This document shows positions 25,871 to 33,672 of a stretch of 64,000 nucleotides of DNA, piece after piece. A program made the translations under genes and the position numbers. Under the pieces are notes generated by a model that searched no databases, had not been told where the DNA came from, and worked only from the letters and a program-made list of their open reading frames with translations. Numbering within the stretch: the stretch's first letter is position 1; each line of letters starts with the position of its first letter. This DNA comes from Alkalicoccus urumqiensis (GTDB taxonomy: Bacteria > Bacillota > Bacilli > Bacillales > Salisediminibacteriaceae), in assembly GCF_002993335.1 (NCBI RefSeq), contig NZ_PVNS01000001.1:248001-312000 (forward strand). Direction: 5' to 3'.

Positions 25871-26395
25871 ATGCGTGAACGTAAAGGCGGCATTCACCGG
25901 TTCGTCAACTGGACAGAAATCGCAGCAGCGGTTCTTCTCGCAGCTCTTACAACAGTCGTTACGGCAGAAGTCGCCGGACGCTACCTGCTGAACCAGCCGA
26001 TCGCGATGTCCAACGAATTGACCCAGCTGTTATTCCCGTGGATGATCTATGTCGCCGCCATCGCGGTTACCCGGGACGATGCTCATTTATCGGTCAGCTA
26101 TTTCCGGGACAGAATGCCATACGCCGCTCAGAAAGGGCTGTACTTATTTTCTAAAGCAGTAATGCTGATTTTTTCACTGGCTCTCGTCTATTCCAGCTGG
26201 CTCTATATCGGCAATGTGTCCTCCCAGGTCATGCCGGTCATGCGGATCTCCCGCGGCTGGCTTTCCGCCTCAGTGACACTCAGCTTTCTGCTCGTCAGTA
26301 TCATCTTAATTTATCAGATCGTTATGATCGCCCAGAACAAAATGCCGGTGCCGAGAGAGGAGGACCAGGTCGATGCTGTGGATCATGATCGTTAG
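25871..26395 (+). CDS. TRAP transporter small permease subunit (DctQ)
   Basis: 174 residues from ATG 25871, just after AAAGGAGGAAGAAGCG; the longer frame from 25838 lacks a site. Four hydrophobic helices with the DctQ hallmarks EVAGRYLLNQPIAMSNELTQ and LLFPWMIYVAA. The last 23 bp overlap the DctM gene, giving translational coupling. It anchors the large permease in the membrane. Confidence 0.92.
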   Translation: MRERKGGIHRFVNWTEIAAAVLLAALTTVVTAEVAGRYLLNQPIAMSNELTQLLFPWMIYVAAIAVTRDDAHLSVSYFRDRMPYAAQKGLYLFSKAVMLIFSLALVYSSWLYIGNVSSQVMPVMRISRGWLSASVTLSFLLVSIILIYQIVMIAQNKMPVPREEDQVDAVDHDR

Positions 26396-27650
26396 TTTTT
26401 TCGCCTTAATTCTTCTCGGTGTTCCGATCGCCTTTTCGATGGGAGCTTCGGCCCTGCTGTACATTGTTTTTGCCGGTATTCCGGTGGAAATGCTTACGCA
26501 GCAGTTCTTTTCCAATACGCAGTCGTTTACGTTTCTTGCGATTCCCTTCTTCATTCTCGCCGGAAATCTGATGATACACGGACAGATTGCCCAGCGCATT
26601 ATCGGTGTGGCCGATACGATGGTCCGCCAGCTTCCCGGCGGTCTCGGCTGTGTGTCGGTCGTCACAAGTATGGGCATGGCCGGCGTGTCCGGCTCCTCTG
26701 TCGCTGACGCTGCCTCCACCGGCTCGGTCCTTATTCCGGAAATGAAACGAAAAGGATACAGCGCCCGCTTCGCCGCTGCGATCAATGCATCCAGCTCGGT
26801 CGTCGGCATTATTATCCCACCGAGCTCCACGATGATCATCATCGCCTGGCTCGTCGGGCCGGAACTGTCCGTCGGAGCTTTGTTCGTCGCCGGTATCATC
26901 CCGGGCCTTCTGATCGGTATTGCTTATTTGATCACCACCGTCCTGATTGCCCTGAAGCGCGGCTACCCGCGTGAATCGAAACCGACGTTCATCGAATTTT
27001 TAAAAAGCCTGCAGCGTGCCTTTCTCGCTCTCGGCCTTCCGGTCCTTCTGATCGGTGCGATTGTATTCGGTGTTGCAACAGCCACCGAAGCTGCGGCACT
27101 CGCGGTTGTCTATGCCCTGCTGCTCGGTCTTCTTATCTACCGGACGCTGAACTGGACGAATATCGTCAAATCGCTCCGCGAATCCGTCCACGGCACAAGC
27201 ATCGTCATGGTGACGATCTGTGCGTCCATGATTTTTACGTGGGTGCTGATTTCTGAAGGGGTTCCGCGCATGATTTCCGATTTTCTGCAGGGACTTGGTC
27301 TCCCTTCATGGGGACTGCTTCTCGTCATGATTCTGATTATGCTGCTTGCCGGCATGATTATGGAACTGGTGCCGAATCTCTTCTTGTTCATTCCGATCTT
27401 TTTCCCGATTGCGACAGACGTGATCGGCATGGACCCGATGCACTTTGCGCTCGTCATGCTCGTCACGCTTGCACTCGGTATGTTCACACCGCCGGTCGGT
27501 GCGACACTGTTTATTTCCTGTTTCATTGCCAAAATCAAAATTGAGCAGACGGTAAAGGATGTCATGCCATACCTGGCAGCCGGGATTGTCGTCATTCTTA
27601 TTATTTCGTTCTTCCCGTTCACCGTCCTCTGGCTGCCGTCGCTGTTTTAA
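26373..27650 (+). CDS. TRAP transporter large permease subunit (DctM)
   Basis: 425 residues, the standard length, with about twelve hydrophobic segments. Typical DctM motifs are GVPIAFSMG, FFILAGNLM, SGSSVADAASTGSVLIPEM, GIIIPPSSTMIIIAWL and MFTPPVGATLF. It drives sodium-coupled import. ATG 26373 follows GAGAGGAGGACCAGGTCG inside the dctQ end. It is the last gene of the operon, followed by a strong terminator. Confidence 0.94.
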   Translation: MLWIMIVSFFALILLGVPIAFSMGASALLYIVFAGIPVEMLTQQFFSNTQSFTFLAIPFFILAGNLMIHGQIAQRIIGVADTMVRQLPGGLGCVSVVTSMGMAGVSGSSVADAASTGSVLIPEMKRKGYSARFAAAINASSSVVGIIIPPSSTMIIIAWLVGPELSVGALFVAGIIPGLLIGIAYLITTVLIALKRGYPRESKPTFIEFLKSLQRAFLALGLPVLLIGAIVFGVATATEAAALAVVYALLLGLLIYRTLNWTNIVKSLRESVHGTSIVMVTICASMIFTWVLISEGVPRMISDFLQGLGLPSWGLLLVMILIMLLAGMIMELVPNLFLFIPIFFPIATDVIGMDPMHFALVMLVTLALGMFTPPVGATLFISCFIAKIKIEQTVKDVMPYLAAGIVVILIISFFPFTVLWLPSLF

Positions 27651-27690
27651 TTTTAACAGCGGCTGCAGAAGGGGAAAGCTCTATTACTCT

Positions 27691-27728
27691 GCTGCGGCGG
27701 TCCCCCGATGGGCCGCCGCAGCTTTTTT
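27691..27728 (+). terminator. Rho-independent terminator of the M20-TRAP operon
   Basis: GCTGCGGCGG (27691-27700) pairs with CCGCCGCAGC (27713-27722) and is followed by TTTTTT. Confidence 0.9.
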
Positions 27729-27736
27729 CGTTTAAG

Positions 27737-28176
27737 AAAGCATAAAATTCGAAGCCTCTTCCAGCCGGGCGCTCGCTGCACAGCTGCTGTGCATGAGCGG
27801 AGCCGGTCTATGATCTAAGGCTGGCTCCGCTCGTGCCTTCAGCCGCTTAACGCGGCATGAAGAAGTTGGACTTTTCCGGTGAGCTGCGGGATTTTTAGGC
27901 GGAGAAGTTGGAATATAGCCGGGGGAAGTTAGACTATACCAGGGAAGTGAGAATAGGCCAGGGAAGTGAGAATAGGCCGCCGAGTTGTGAGACTGGAAGG
28001 GCCAGTTGTCGGAGCGGCAGTTGTGAGACAAATCAGCTCAGAAGTAAGACTCCGCCGCAGCCGTGCTTCGGCTTCCACTGGAACACATAAGGCTGCAGAT
28101 GCAGGCAGAAAACGGTAAATCATTTCGTATATTGCTCTTTTCTTTTAAGGCCAGGCAGGCTCCGCCTATTTTTTTC
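27737..28176 (+). repeat. Most complete copy of the class A intergenic element, with AGTTGGA-type array
   Basis: The left end CATAAAATTCGAAGCCTCTT (27741) and GCATGAGCGGAGCCGG are followed by CTCGTGCCTTCAGCCGC. The array runs from 27864 to 28053 with AGTT/AGTG words at 27864, 27906, 27927, 27946, 27965, 27983, 28004 and 28019, and AGTA at 28043. The right end has GGCTGCAGATGCAGGCAG, AAAACGG and CTCTTTTCTTTTAAGGCCAG. Intervals are 42 (2 x 21), 21, 19, 19, 18, 21, 15 and 24 nt. The homologous copy at 57965-58298 lies on the other strand. This explains the whole 27651-28271 gap apart from the terminator; frames inside it look non-coding. Confidence 0.8.
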
Positions 28177-28271
28177 ACATAAAACAGGTATTTTACATAT
28201 TTTATTGCAGGTATATTTCACTACATTGCAGAATAGTAACAAAACAAGACTATGGAAGGAGTGGAGAAAAG

Positions 28272-29426
28272 ATGAAACCGGGAACATGGTTGTGGTGGGT
28301 CGTTTGTTTTGTACTGCTGGCAGGAGTATTCGCTCCGGCTGCAGAGGCTGCTGCTCCGGCAAGAACACCGATTTTGGTTGCTGTGGAGGATGACATTGTG
28401 TCGTTTCCGGATGAGAAGCCGTTTGTAGAAAAGGGGCAGACCTTTGTACCTGTACGTTTCTTTTCGGATGCCATGGGTATTTCGGTCGGATGGGACAATG
28501 CGGCGAAAAAAGTCACGCTGAAAAAAGACGGGAAGACGATGGTGATTGAAGCCGCCGGAGGTCGTGTTGTGATGACAGATGGGACAGTCAAAAAACAGCA
28601 GATTCCGCTGCAGAATGGAAGGACACTCCTCCCGTACCGGCTCATTACGGAAAGCTTCGGGTACGCAGTACAGTATTATCCGGAAGGTCCCGCAGCCCGT
28701 GTTTATTCCAGTGAAGCAGAACTGTCTTCATCGGCTTTTCTCGCTGCCCACAAATCAACATTTGATGCCTTCCGTAAAGAACGCGATGCCTGGCTGGAAA
28801 AGCAGAAACGCAGCTCCAAAAAACCTCTTTACGTTACCTTTGATGACGGACCGAATAAATACACCGCCTCCATTTTAAATCAGCTGAAAAAAGAAGATGC
28901 CAAAGCGACGTTTTTCGTTCTTTCCGGAAATGCCAAACGGTATCCGGATCTGATCCGGCGGATGCAGAAAGAAGGGCATGAAGTTGCCTGCCACGGAGTG
29001 ACACACCAGTTAAAAGTCTTTTATGCGTCACCGAAAATGGCGCTCCAGGAAATGAATACGTGTGCAGCAGCCGTAAAGAGTATTACCGGTGAAAAGCCGG
29101 TGCTCGTACGTTCGCCATACGGCAGTAAACCGTATTTAACGCCGCGTTTCTCCCAGGCTCTCCACGGCGCAGGCTACCGGATCTGGGATTGGAACGTGGA
29201 CACGCGTGACTGGGCATCAAAGTCTCCTCAGGAAGTATGGACACGGACCGCTTCAGCATTAAAGAAAGCCGAGGCCCGCGGAGAGAAGCCAGTTGTTCTG
29301 ATGCATGACAACTCTATTACCGTACAGTCCCTGCCACGGCTTCTCACGACGTGGGAGAAAGCCGGATACAGGATGGATCCGCTGGATGCCTCCATGAAAC
29401 CGTACTTCTTCTGGGACTACCGCTGA
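28272..29426 (+). CDS. Secreted polysaccharide deacetylase with N-terminal stalk (copper amine oxidase N-like) domain
   Basis: 384 residues. A signal peptide (VCFVLLAGVFAPAAEA) is followed by a copper_amine_oxidase_N-type stalk domain (about 35-150: FVEKGQTFVPVRFFSDAMG, WDNAAKKVTLKKDG, NGRTLLPYRLITESFGY). The C-terminal NodB/CE4 deacetylase has PLYVTFDDGPNKYT with the metal Asp, CHGVTHQL with the metal His, RSPYGSKPY, DWNVDTRDW and VVLMHDNS. It probably deacetylates peptidoglycan or another cell-surface glycan. ATG 28272 follows AAGGAGTGGAGAAAAG. It is monocistronic with its own terminator. The stalk domain is shared with four other genes at 38.8-43.2 kb. Confidence 0.92.
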   Translation: MKPGTWLWWVVCFVLLAGVFAPAAEAAAPARTPILVAVEDDIVSFPDEKPFVEKGQTFVPVRFFSDAMGISVGWDNAAKKVTLKKDGKTMVIEAAGGRVVMTDGTVKKQQIPLQNGRTLLPYRLITESFGYAVQYYPEGPAARVYSSEAELSSSAFLAAHKSTFDAFRKERDAWLEKQKRSSKKPLYVTFDDGPNKYTASILNQLKKEDAKATFFVLSGNAKRYPDLIRRMQKEGHEVACHGVTHQLKVFYASPKMALQEMNTCAAAVKSITGEKPVLVRSPYGSKPYLTPRFSQALHGAGYRIWDWNVDTRDWASKSPQEVWTRTASALKKAEARGEKPVVLMHDNSITVQSLPRLLTTWEKAGYRMDPLDASMKPYFFWDYR

Positions 29427-29446
29427 CACTCTATTTTCCCTATAAC

Positions 29447-29485
29447 AAAGGAGAAAGCATGCTTAGAAGCTGCTTTCTCCTTTTC
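29447..29485 (+). terminator. Rho-independent terminator after the deacetylase gene
   Basis: AAAGGAGAAAGC pairs with GCTTTCTCCTTT and a T run continues the right arm. It lies between convergent genes. Confidence 0.8.
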
Positions 29486-29546
29486 TGTGAATTGTCCTTT
29501 CTGCTTTCTTCAGCCGGAAGAGCGGGGGCCGGAACAGACATATGAT

Positions 29547-30575
29547 TTACTGTATTTTTCTCCATTTCTCGAGCTGATCCCACCCTGCGCCGGCGGACAG
29601 CTGCGATTCTGCAAGCTGAATGCCTTCGTCTACCGTCGGCCGGTGACCGAAAAGAAAATAGCGGACGCCTGTATTGTATACCGTCAGCGCATGCGCATCG
29701 GGGTGTCCATTTCCCCGTAGTACGCCTTCAATCAATTCTGTCTGCTCCGGCAGGGTGAGCGTTTCGAGTTCTTTGTTTCTCCGGATACCGATGCCGGTGT
29801 CGTCCGGGTTCAGATCAAAGCTGATCGTCTCCTCCTGCGTCACATGATACAAAAAGCTTTTCCGGTGCGCCGGCAGATCTTCGGACCCCTCTGCCCCCTG
29901 CACCATATACATATGATCAAAACCAAGACGCCGCAGCAGCTCCGAGTTCGTATCCACGACGGTCCGGTGAAAAATACCGACCATAATGGAGCGGGCACCT
30001 GCCGGACTGAGCATTTTTTCAATCGTATTCAGGAATGTCCGCACACCGATCAGCTCACGCACCCGGCGGATCCGTTGAAGCGGCGGACAGAGTTTCTCCG
30101 TATCGCCAAAGCCGATGCCCGCTTCTTCCAGGGAGCGGCCGATCTGCTCCGGCGGGGCACCGGTATCAATACCGATATCCGATACGATATGCTTGAGCGG
30201 CACCGCATACTTCGGCGGCAGCGCCTCTCCGGAATGAAGATAGACCGGAATGCCTTCCGCTGCAAGAAGCAGCGCCGATGGAATCGTCTGCGCGAACATG
30301 TTCCGGCCGGTATACGGTCCGCCGAAATCGATCATCCGCGCCTGTACCTCCTCTATCACCGGGATATGCGTCGTGTGCTCCCGAAGGACCTCCGCAAACG
30401 CCACCGCCTCGTCCGGCGACTCCTCTTTCAGCCTCTCTGCCACCAGAAGCGCTGCCGTCTGCGCATCATCCGCCTCCCCGCTGCAGATCATCTCTGCTGC
30501 TCGGCGGGCATCCTCATAGCTCAAATCCTGCGCCCGCTTTTTGCCGCGGGCCACCTGCTTAATAAACTCCTGCAT
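29547..30575 (-). CDS. Anthranilate phosphoribosyltransferase-like protein (glycosyltransferase family 3, TrpD2/YbiB type)
   Basis: 342 residues from ATG 30575 after GGAAGGTACACA; the frame open to 30677 has no ribosome site. The helical N-terminal domain (VARGKKRAQDLSYEDARRAA, DDAQTAALLVAERLK) and the a/b phosphoribosyltransferase core (DFGGPYTGRNMF, GIPVYLHSG, MVQGAEGSEDL, GVRYFLFG) fit family 3. The canonical TrpD words GTGGD and KHGNR are replaced by FGGPYTGRN and LHSGEALPP. There are no trp genes nearby. A role in tryptophan synthesis is therefore unlikely; YbiB-like nucleic-acid binding or a nucleoside-type phosphorolysis are alternatives. Confidence 0.8.
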   Translation of the reverse strand: MQEFIKQVARGKKRAQDLSYEDARRAAEMICSGEADDAQTAALLVAERLKEESPDEAVAFAEVLREHTTHIPVIEEVQARMIDFGGPYTGRNMFAQTIPSALLLAAEGIPVYLHSGEALPPKYAVPLKHIVSDIGIDTGAPPEQIGRSLEEAGIGFGDTEKLCPPLQRIRRVRELIGVRTFLNTIEKMLSPAGARSIMVGIFHRTVVDTNSELLRRLGFDHMYMVQGAEGSEDLPAHRKSFLYHVTQEETISFDLNPDDTGIGIRRNKELETLTLPEQTELIEGVLRGNGHPDAHALTVYNTGVRYFLFGHRPTVDEGIQLAESQLSAGAGWDQLEKWRKIQ

Positions 30576-30898
30576 TGTGTACCTTCCTTTCCTGTACCCT
30601 TTATGTATACGAAGCCTTTCCGGCGGGGATAAACCTATCCCTCCATCCTGTGAAAGCGTCACGGCCTGAGAAAACACCGGCTGACGATTATCAGCTGCTA
30701 CATGGACCGCCGGAGCGGCTTATTGCAGCTCTTCTGCCAATTGTATCAAATATGTTCGTTTTAACGGCGGCGTACAGCCATTTTCCTCGGAATTCTGCGT
30801 ATGTTTATCCACCACTTTTTGAACAAATAAGCGCATCTGCATTATTTTCCAGACTAAATGAAGCAGGACCGGGGAATACGGGGGATGGAGGTGGTACG
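30576..30898. other. Divergent intergenic region, no feature recognised
   Basis: This separates the TrpD-like gene (-) from the quinone oxidoreductase (+). Frames running through it from 30575 lack ribosome sites. Besides the GGATGGAGGTGG site before ATG 30899 I see no clear promoter, hairpin or repeat. Confidence 0.5.
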
Positions 30899-31876
30899 AT
30901 GAAAGCAGTACAGATTCATTCTTTCGGTGGCCCGGAAGTGCTCTCGTATGAAGACGTGAACACCCCGGAACCCGGCGAAAAAGAAGTGCTCGTAAAGGTG
31001 CACGCAGCCGGCATTAATTATGCCGACACGATGCGCCGGCAGAACAACTATGTGCTCGATACGCCGCTGCCATTTATTCCAGGGTCGGAAATTGCCGGTG
31101 AAATTGTGGAAGCAGGACGTCTCGTCGATCCAGCTTTCTCCAAAGGACGCCGGGTCACGGCGCTGATCGGCGACAGCGGCTATGCAGAATACGCTGCCGT
31201 CCATGAGCGTTCGCTGATTCCGATTCCCGACCCGCTCTCCTATCAGCAGGCGGCTGCCCTTCCTCTGCAGGGATTAAGCGCCTATCACATTTTAAAAACG
31301 ATGGGACGGCTGCAGGAAGGCGAATCGGTTCTCATCCACGCAGCAGCCGGCGGTGTCGGCACACTTGCCGTTCAGCTGGCGCGCTACTTCGGCGCCGGAA
31401 AAATCATCGCTGCAGCAAGCACAGAAGAAAAGCGTGCTCTTGCAGAGAAGCTCGGTGCCGATGTCACGATCGATTACACACAGGAGGACTGGCCGGAGAA
31501 GGTGCTGGAAGCAACCGACGGCCGCGGCGCGGACGTTGCGATGGAAATGGCCGGCGGAAAACTCTTTCAGCAGACGCTCGACTGCCTCGCCCCGTTCGGA
31601 CGTCTCGTCACTTACGGAGCAGCAAGCGGCGAACTGCCGGAGCTGAACACGTTTCACCTGCTGGAAAAGAACCAGTCCGTTATCGGCTTTTTCCTGCCGC
31701 AGATGATGGCAAAGCCCCAGTTATTTGAATACAGCCTGAGAGAGCTCGTCACCTTGGCAGCAGAGGACAGACTCCAGTTGCATATCGGCGGTGTCTATCC
31801 GTTGAAGGATGCAGCCAGTGTGCATCGGGACATGGTAGACCGGAAGACGAGCGGGAAGCTGATTCTCGAGCCGTAG
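30899..31876 (+). CDS. Zinc-independent quinone oxidoreductase (medium-chain dehydrogenase/reductase)
   Basis: 325 residues, the normal length of QorA/zeta-crystallin-type NADPH:quinone reductases. ATG 30899 follows GGAGGTGGTACG; the longer frame from 30575 is spurious. Motifs: INYADTMRRQ, PFIPGSEIAGEIVEAG, LPLQGLSAYHIL and the nucleotide-binding loop VLIHAAAGGVGTLAVQLARY. The zinc-ligand cysteines of alcohol dehydrogenases are absent. It carries out one- or two-electron reduction of quinones or enals in the cytosol. It stands alone. Confidence 0.92.
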   Translation: MKAVQIHSFGGPEVLSYEDVNTPEPGEKEVLVKVHAAGINYADTMRRQNNYVLDTPLPFIPGSEIAGEIVEAGRLVDPAFSKGRRVTALIGDSGYAEYAAVHERSLIPIPDPLSYQQAAALPLQGLSAYHILKTMGRLQEGESVLIHAAAGGVGTLAVQLARYFGAGKIIAAASTEEKRALAEKLGADVTIDYTQEDWPEKVLEATDGRGADVAMEMAGGKLFQQTLDCLAPFGRLVTYGAASGELPELNTFHLLEKNQSVIGFFLPQMMAKPQLFEYSLRELVTLAAEDRLQLHIGGVYPLKDAASVHRDMVDRKTSGKLILEP

Positions 31877-32004
31877 CCGGCCGGATTAAATCATCCAGCG
31901 CCCCGTGAAAAAAGTCCTTTTCCATGGCGGTAACGGATATCTTTCTGTTCCCGGTTGGCCTATTTGGAAAAAAAAGGTTTTTAATAATATCGATGTATGG
32001 TATG

Positions 32005-32032
32005 CTCCCCCTGAGTCCAGGGGGAGTTTTTT
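32005..32032 (+). terminator. Rho-independent terminator after the quinone oxidoreductase
   Basis: CTCCCCCTG-AGTC-CAGGGGGAG followed by TTTTTT. Confidence 0.9.
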
Positions 32033-32063
32033 ACGTAAAGATATATAAAAGGAGTTGGGCTCT

Positions 32064-32153
32064 ATGACTACTATTGGAATTTTCGGCTATGTGATGATCG
32101 TGGGAGTAATTCTGCTGCTTCTCGTTATCTGGAGGCTGACTCGAAAAAAGTAA
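32064..32153 (+). CDS. 29-residue single-span membrane peptide
   Basis: ATG 32064 lies 9 nt after AAAGGAGT. The product starts MTTIGIFGYVMIVGVILL, has one strongly hydrophobic helix of about 20 residues and ends in RLTRKK, giving a positive-inside C-terminus. The stop is followed immediately by the ribosome site (TAAGGAGG) of the next membrane-protein gene, so the two form an operon. No family is recognised; size and topology fit a small regulatory or complex-stabilising membrane peptide. Confidence 0.65.
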   Translation: MTTIGIFGYVMIVGVILLLLVIWRLTRKK

Positions 32154-32166
32154 GGAGGAATCCGCT

Positions 32167-32451
32167 GTGCGTTTGCTGCTGGAAATGCTCCGGATCCTGC
32201 TGCTCCTCGTCCTGAGCGGCGGGGTGGCCTGGGCCATGTTATCGTTATTTATTCCGACGGAGGCCGATCCTCTCGCCGGCCTGTCTGTCAGCGTGGGCGT
32301 GCTGATCGGCTTTTTCGTGCTGTACCGGAACAAGCTGCAGTTTTCCGGCTGGTATGAAGGCGCAGAGAGAAAGCCGCTTTCGAAAAACGTGTCGTCGATT
32401 CTCGTGATGACGGCGCTTCTGCTCGTTTTTCTGCCAGTCGTTTTCTTTTGA
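32167..32451 (+). CDS. Small membrane protein, function unknown
   Basis: 94 residues starting at GTG 32167, 6 nt after AGGAGG-AATC. Three hydrophobic stretches (LLEMLRILLLLVLSGGVAWAM, LSVSVGVLIGFFVLY, SILVMTALLLVFLPVVFF) with a charged loop KLQFSGWYEGAERKPLSKN. No motif points to a function. It follows the 29-residue membrane peptide by 13 nt, and the yhaM gene starts 80 bp later. The two small membrane proteins may act together. Confidence 0.75.
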   Translation: MRLLLEMLRILLLLVLSGGVAWAMLSLFIPTEADPLAGLSVSVGVLIGFFVLYRNKLQFSGWYEGAERKPLSKNVSSILVMTALLLVFLPVVFF

Positions 32452-32532
32452 CGACGCGGCGCGGGCCGTTCGTGACAGTGCCTGCCCCCTGTGATACGAT
32501 AGAACAAATGTACGCAGGGAGGGATTTACTGT

Positions 32533-33516
32533 ATGGATGATTTGGCGCAGCTCACAGAAGCGAACCAGCAGTTCCGCGGGTACGGCCTCGTGCGGAGTGC
32601 ACGGCTGGCCCAGACGAAAAAAGGCGACCCGTTTTATAACCTGACGATCGCCAGAGGAAAAACAGAGATTCCGGTGAAAGTGTGGAGTGACCATATTCAC
32701 GGCCGGGAAGACGAAGTGAAGCAGATGCTCCAGGAAGGAAAAGTCATTTTCCTCGAGGGGGATACGTCGACGTATCAGGACCAGCTGCAGATGACGGCGC
32801 GGGCATTCCGCGCGGCAGAAGAAGACGAATATGATATTGCTGAATTTCTGGAGACACCGCCGGAACCGATTGAAGCACTCCAGGAAGAGTTGGAAGGGTA
32901 TTTACAGCAGATCACCGACCCGCTGCTCGCTGAGATCGTGACGTCGATTTATGCGAAATACAAAAAGCCGTTTTCTACATATCCGGCAGCAACGAACAAC
33001 CATCATTCCTTCGTCGGCGGACTGCTTTATCATACGGTATGCATGCTCCGTCTCGGCATGGATGTGTCCACACGCTACCCGGCGGTGAATAAAGATTTCA
33101 TTATCGGCGGCATTACGCTGCACGATGCGTCCAAAGTGATGGAATATACGAGCCATATCGCTCCGGCCTACAGCGTGCCCGGCGAATTTATCGGCCACAT
33201 TTCGATGTCGTCGATGCTCGTCGACCGGGAAGTCCAGCGTATTCTCGCCGGACGCGGGGAAAATGCGAAGCTGACCAAGCTGGAGCAGGAAGCCGTTTAC
33301 CAGCTGCAGCACTGCATCCTCTCGCACCACGGCCGGATGGAGTGGGGATCGCCGGTCGAGCCGAAAACACTCGAGGCGCACATTATCCATCTGATCGACA
33401 TGATCGACTCCCGGGTCAACATGGCCGAACGCGGGCTGGACGGCGCGCCGGAGGGCGAGTTCACGAAAGTCTTCCCACTTGGAAAACTGTATAAACCGAT
33501 GAGCGGGGATGACTGA
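32533..33516 (+). CDS. yhaM: 3'-5' exoribonuclease YhaM
   Basis: 327 residues, slightly longer than B. subtilis YhaM (314). An N-terminal OB-fold (residues 15-90: PFYNLTIARGKTEIPVKVW) binds nucleic acid. The HD hydrolase domain has HHSFVGGLLYHT, ITLHDASKVMEY with the HD pair, ISMSSMLVDRE and CILSHHGRMEWGSPVEPKT. It degrades RNA, and single-stranded DNA in some species, in a metal-dependent way. ATG 32533 follows GGGAGGGATTTACTGT. It is monocistronic with a downstream terminator. Confidence 0.95.
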   Translation: MDDLAQLTEANQQFRGYGLVRSARLAQTKKGDPFYNLTIARGKTEIPVKVWSDHIHGREDEVKQMLQEGKVIFLEGDTSTYQDQLQMTARAFRAAEEDEYDIAEFLETPPEPIEALQEELEGYLQQITDPLLAEIVTSIYAKYKKPFSTYPAATNNHHSFVGGLLYHTVCMLRLGMDVSTRYPAVNKDFIIGGITLHDASKVMEYTSHIAPAYSVPGEFIGHISMSSMLVDREVQRILAGRGENAKLTKLEQEAVYQLQHCILSHHGRMEWGSPVEPKTLEAHIIHLIDMIDSRVNMAERGLDGAPEGEFTKVFPLGKLYKPMSGDD

Positions 33517-33529
33517 TTCCCTTATAATG

Positions 33530-33571
33530 ACCGGCCGTACGGAGATAAATATTTCCGCACGGCCGGTTTTC
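33530..33571 (+). terminator. Rho-independent terminator after yhaM
   Basis: ACCGGCCGT-A-CGG and CCG-C-ACGGCCGGT form the stem around an AT-rich loop, followed by TTTTC. Confidence 0.85.
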
Positions 33572-33672
33572 TCTGTCTTCCGGATAGAAATATCTGTAAC
33601 TCCAGTTTCTCCTTTTTCGTCTGTACAAGTAAGAAAGGTCGTATCGACCATTGAAAAAAGGAGGCGTTTTGC

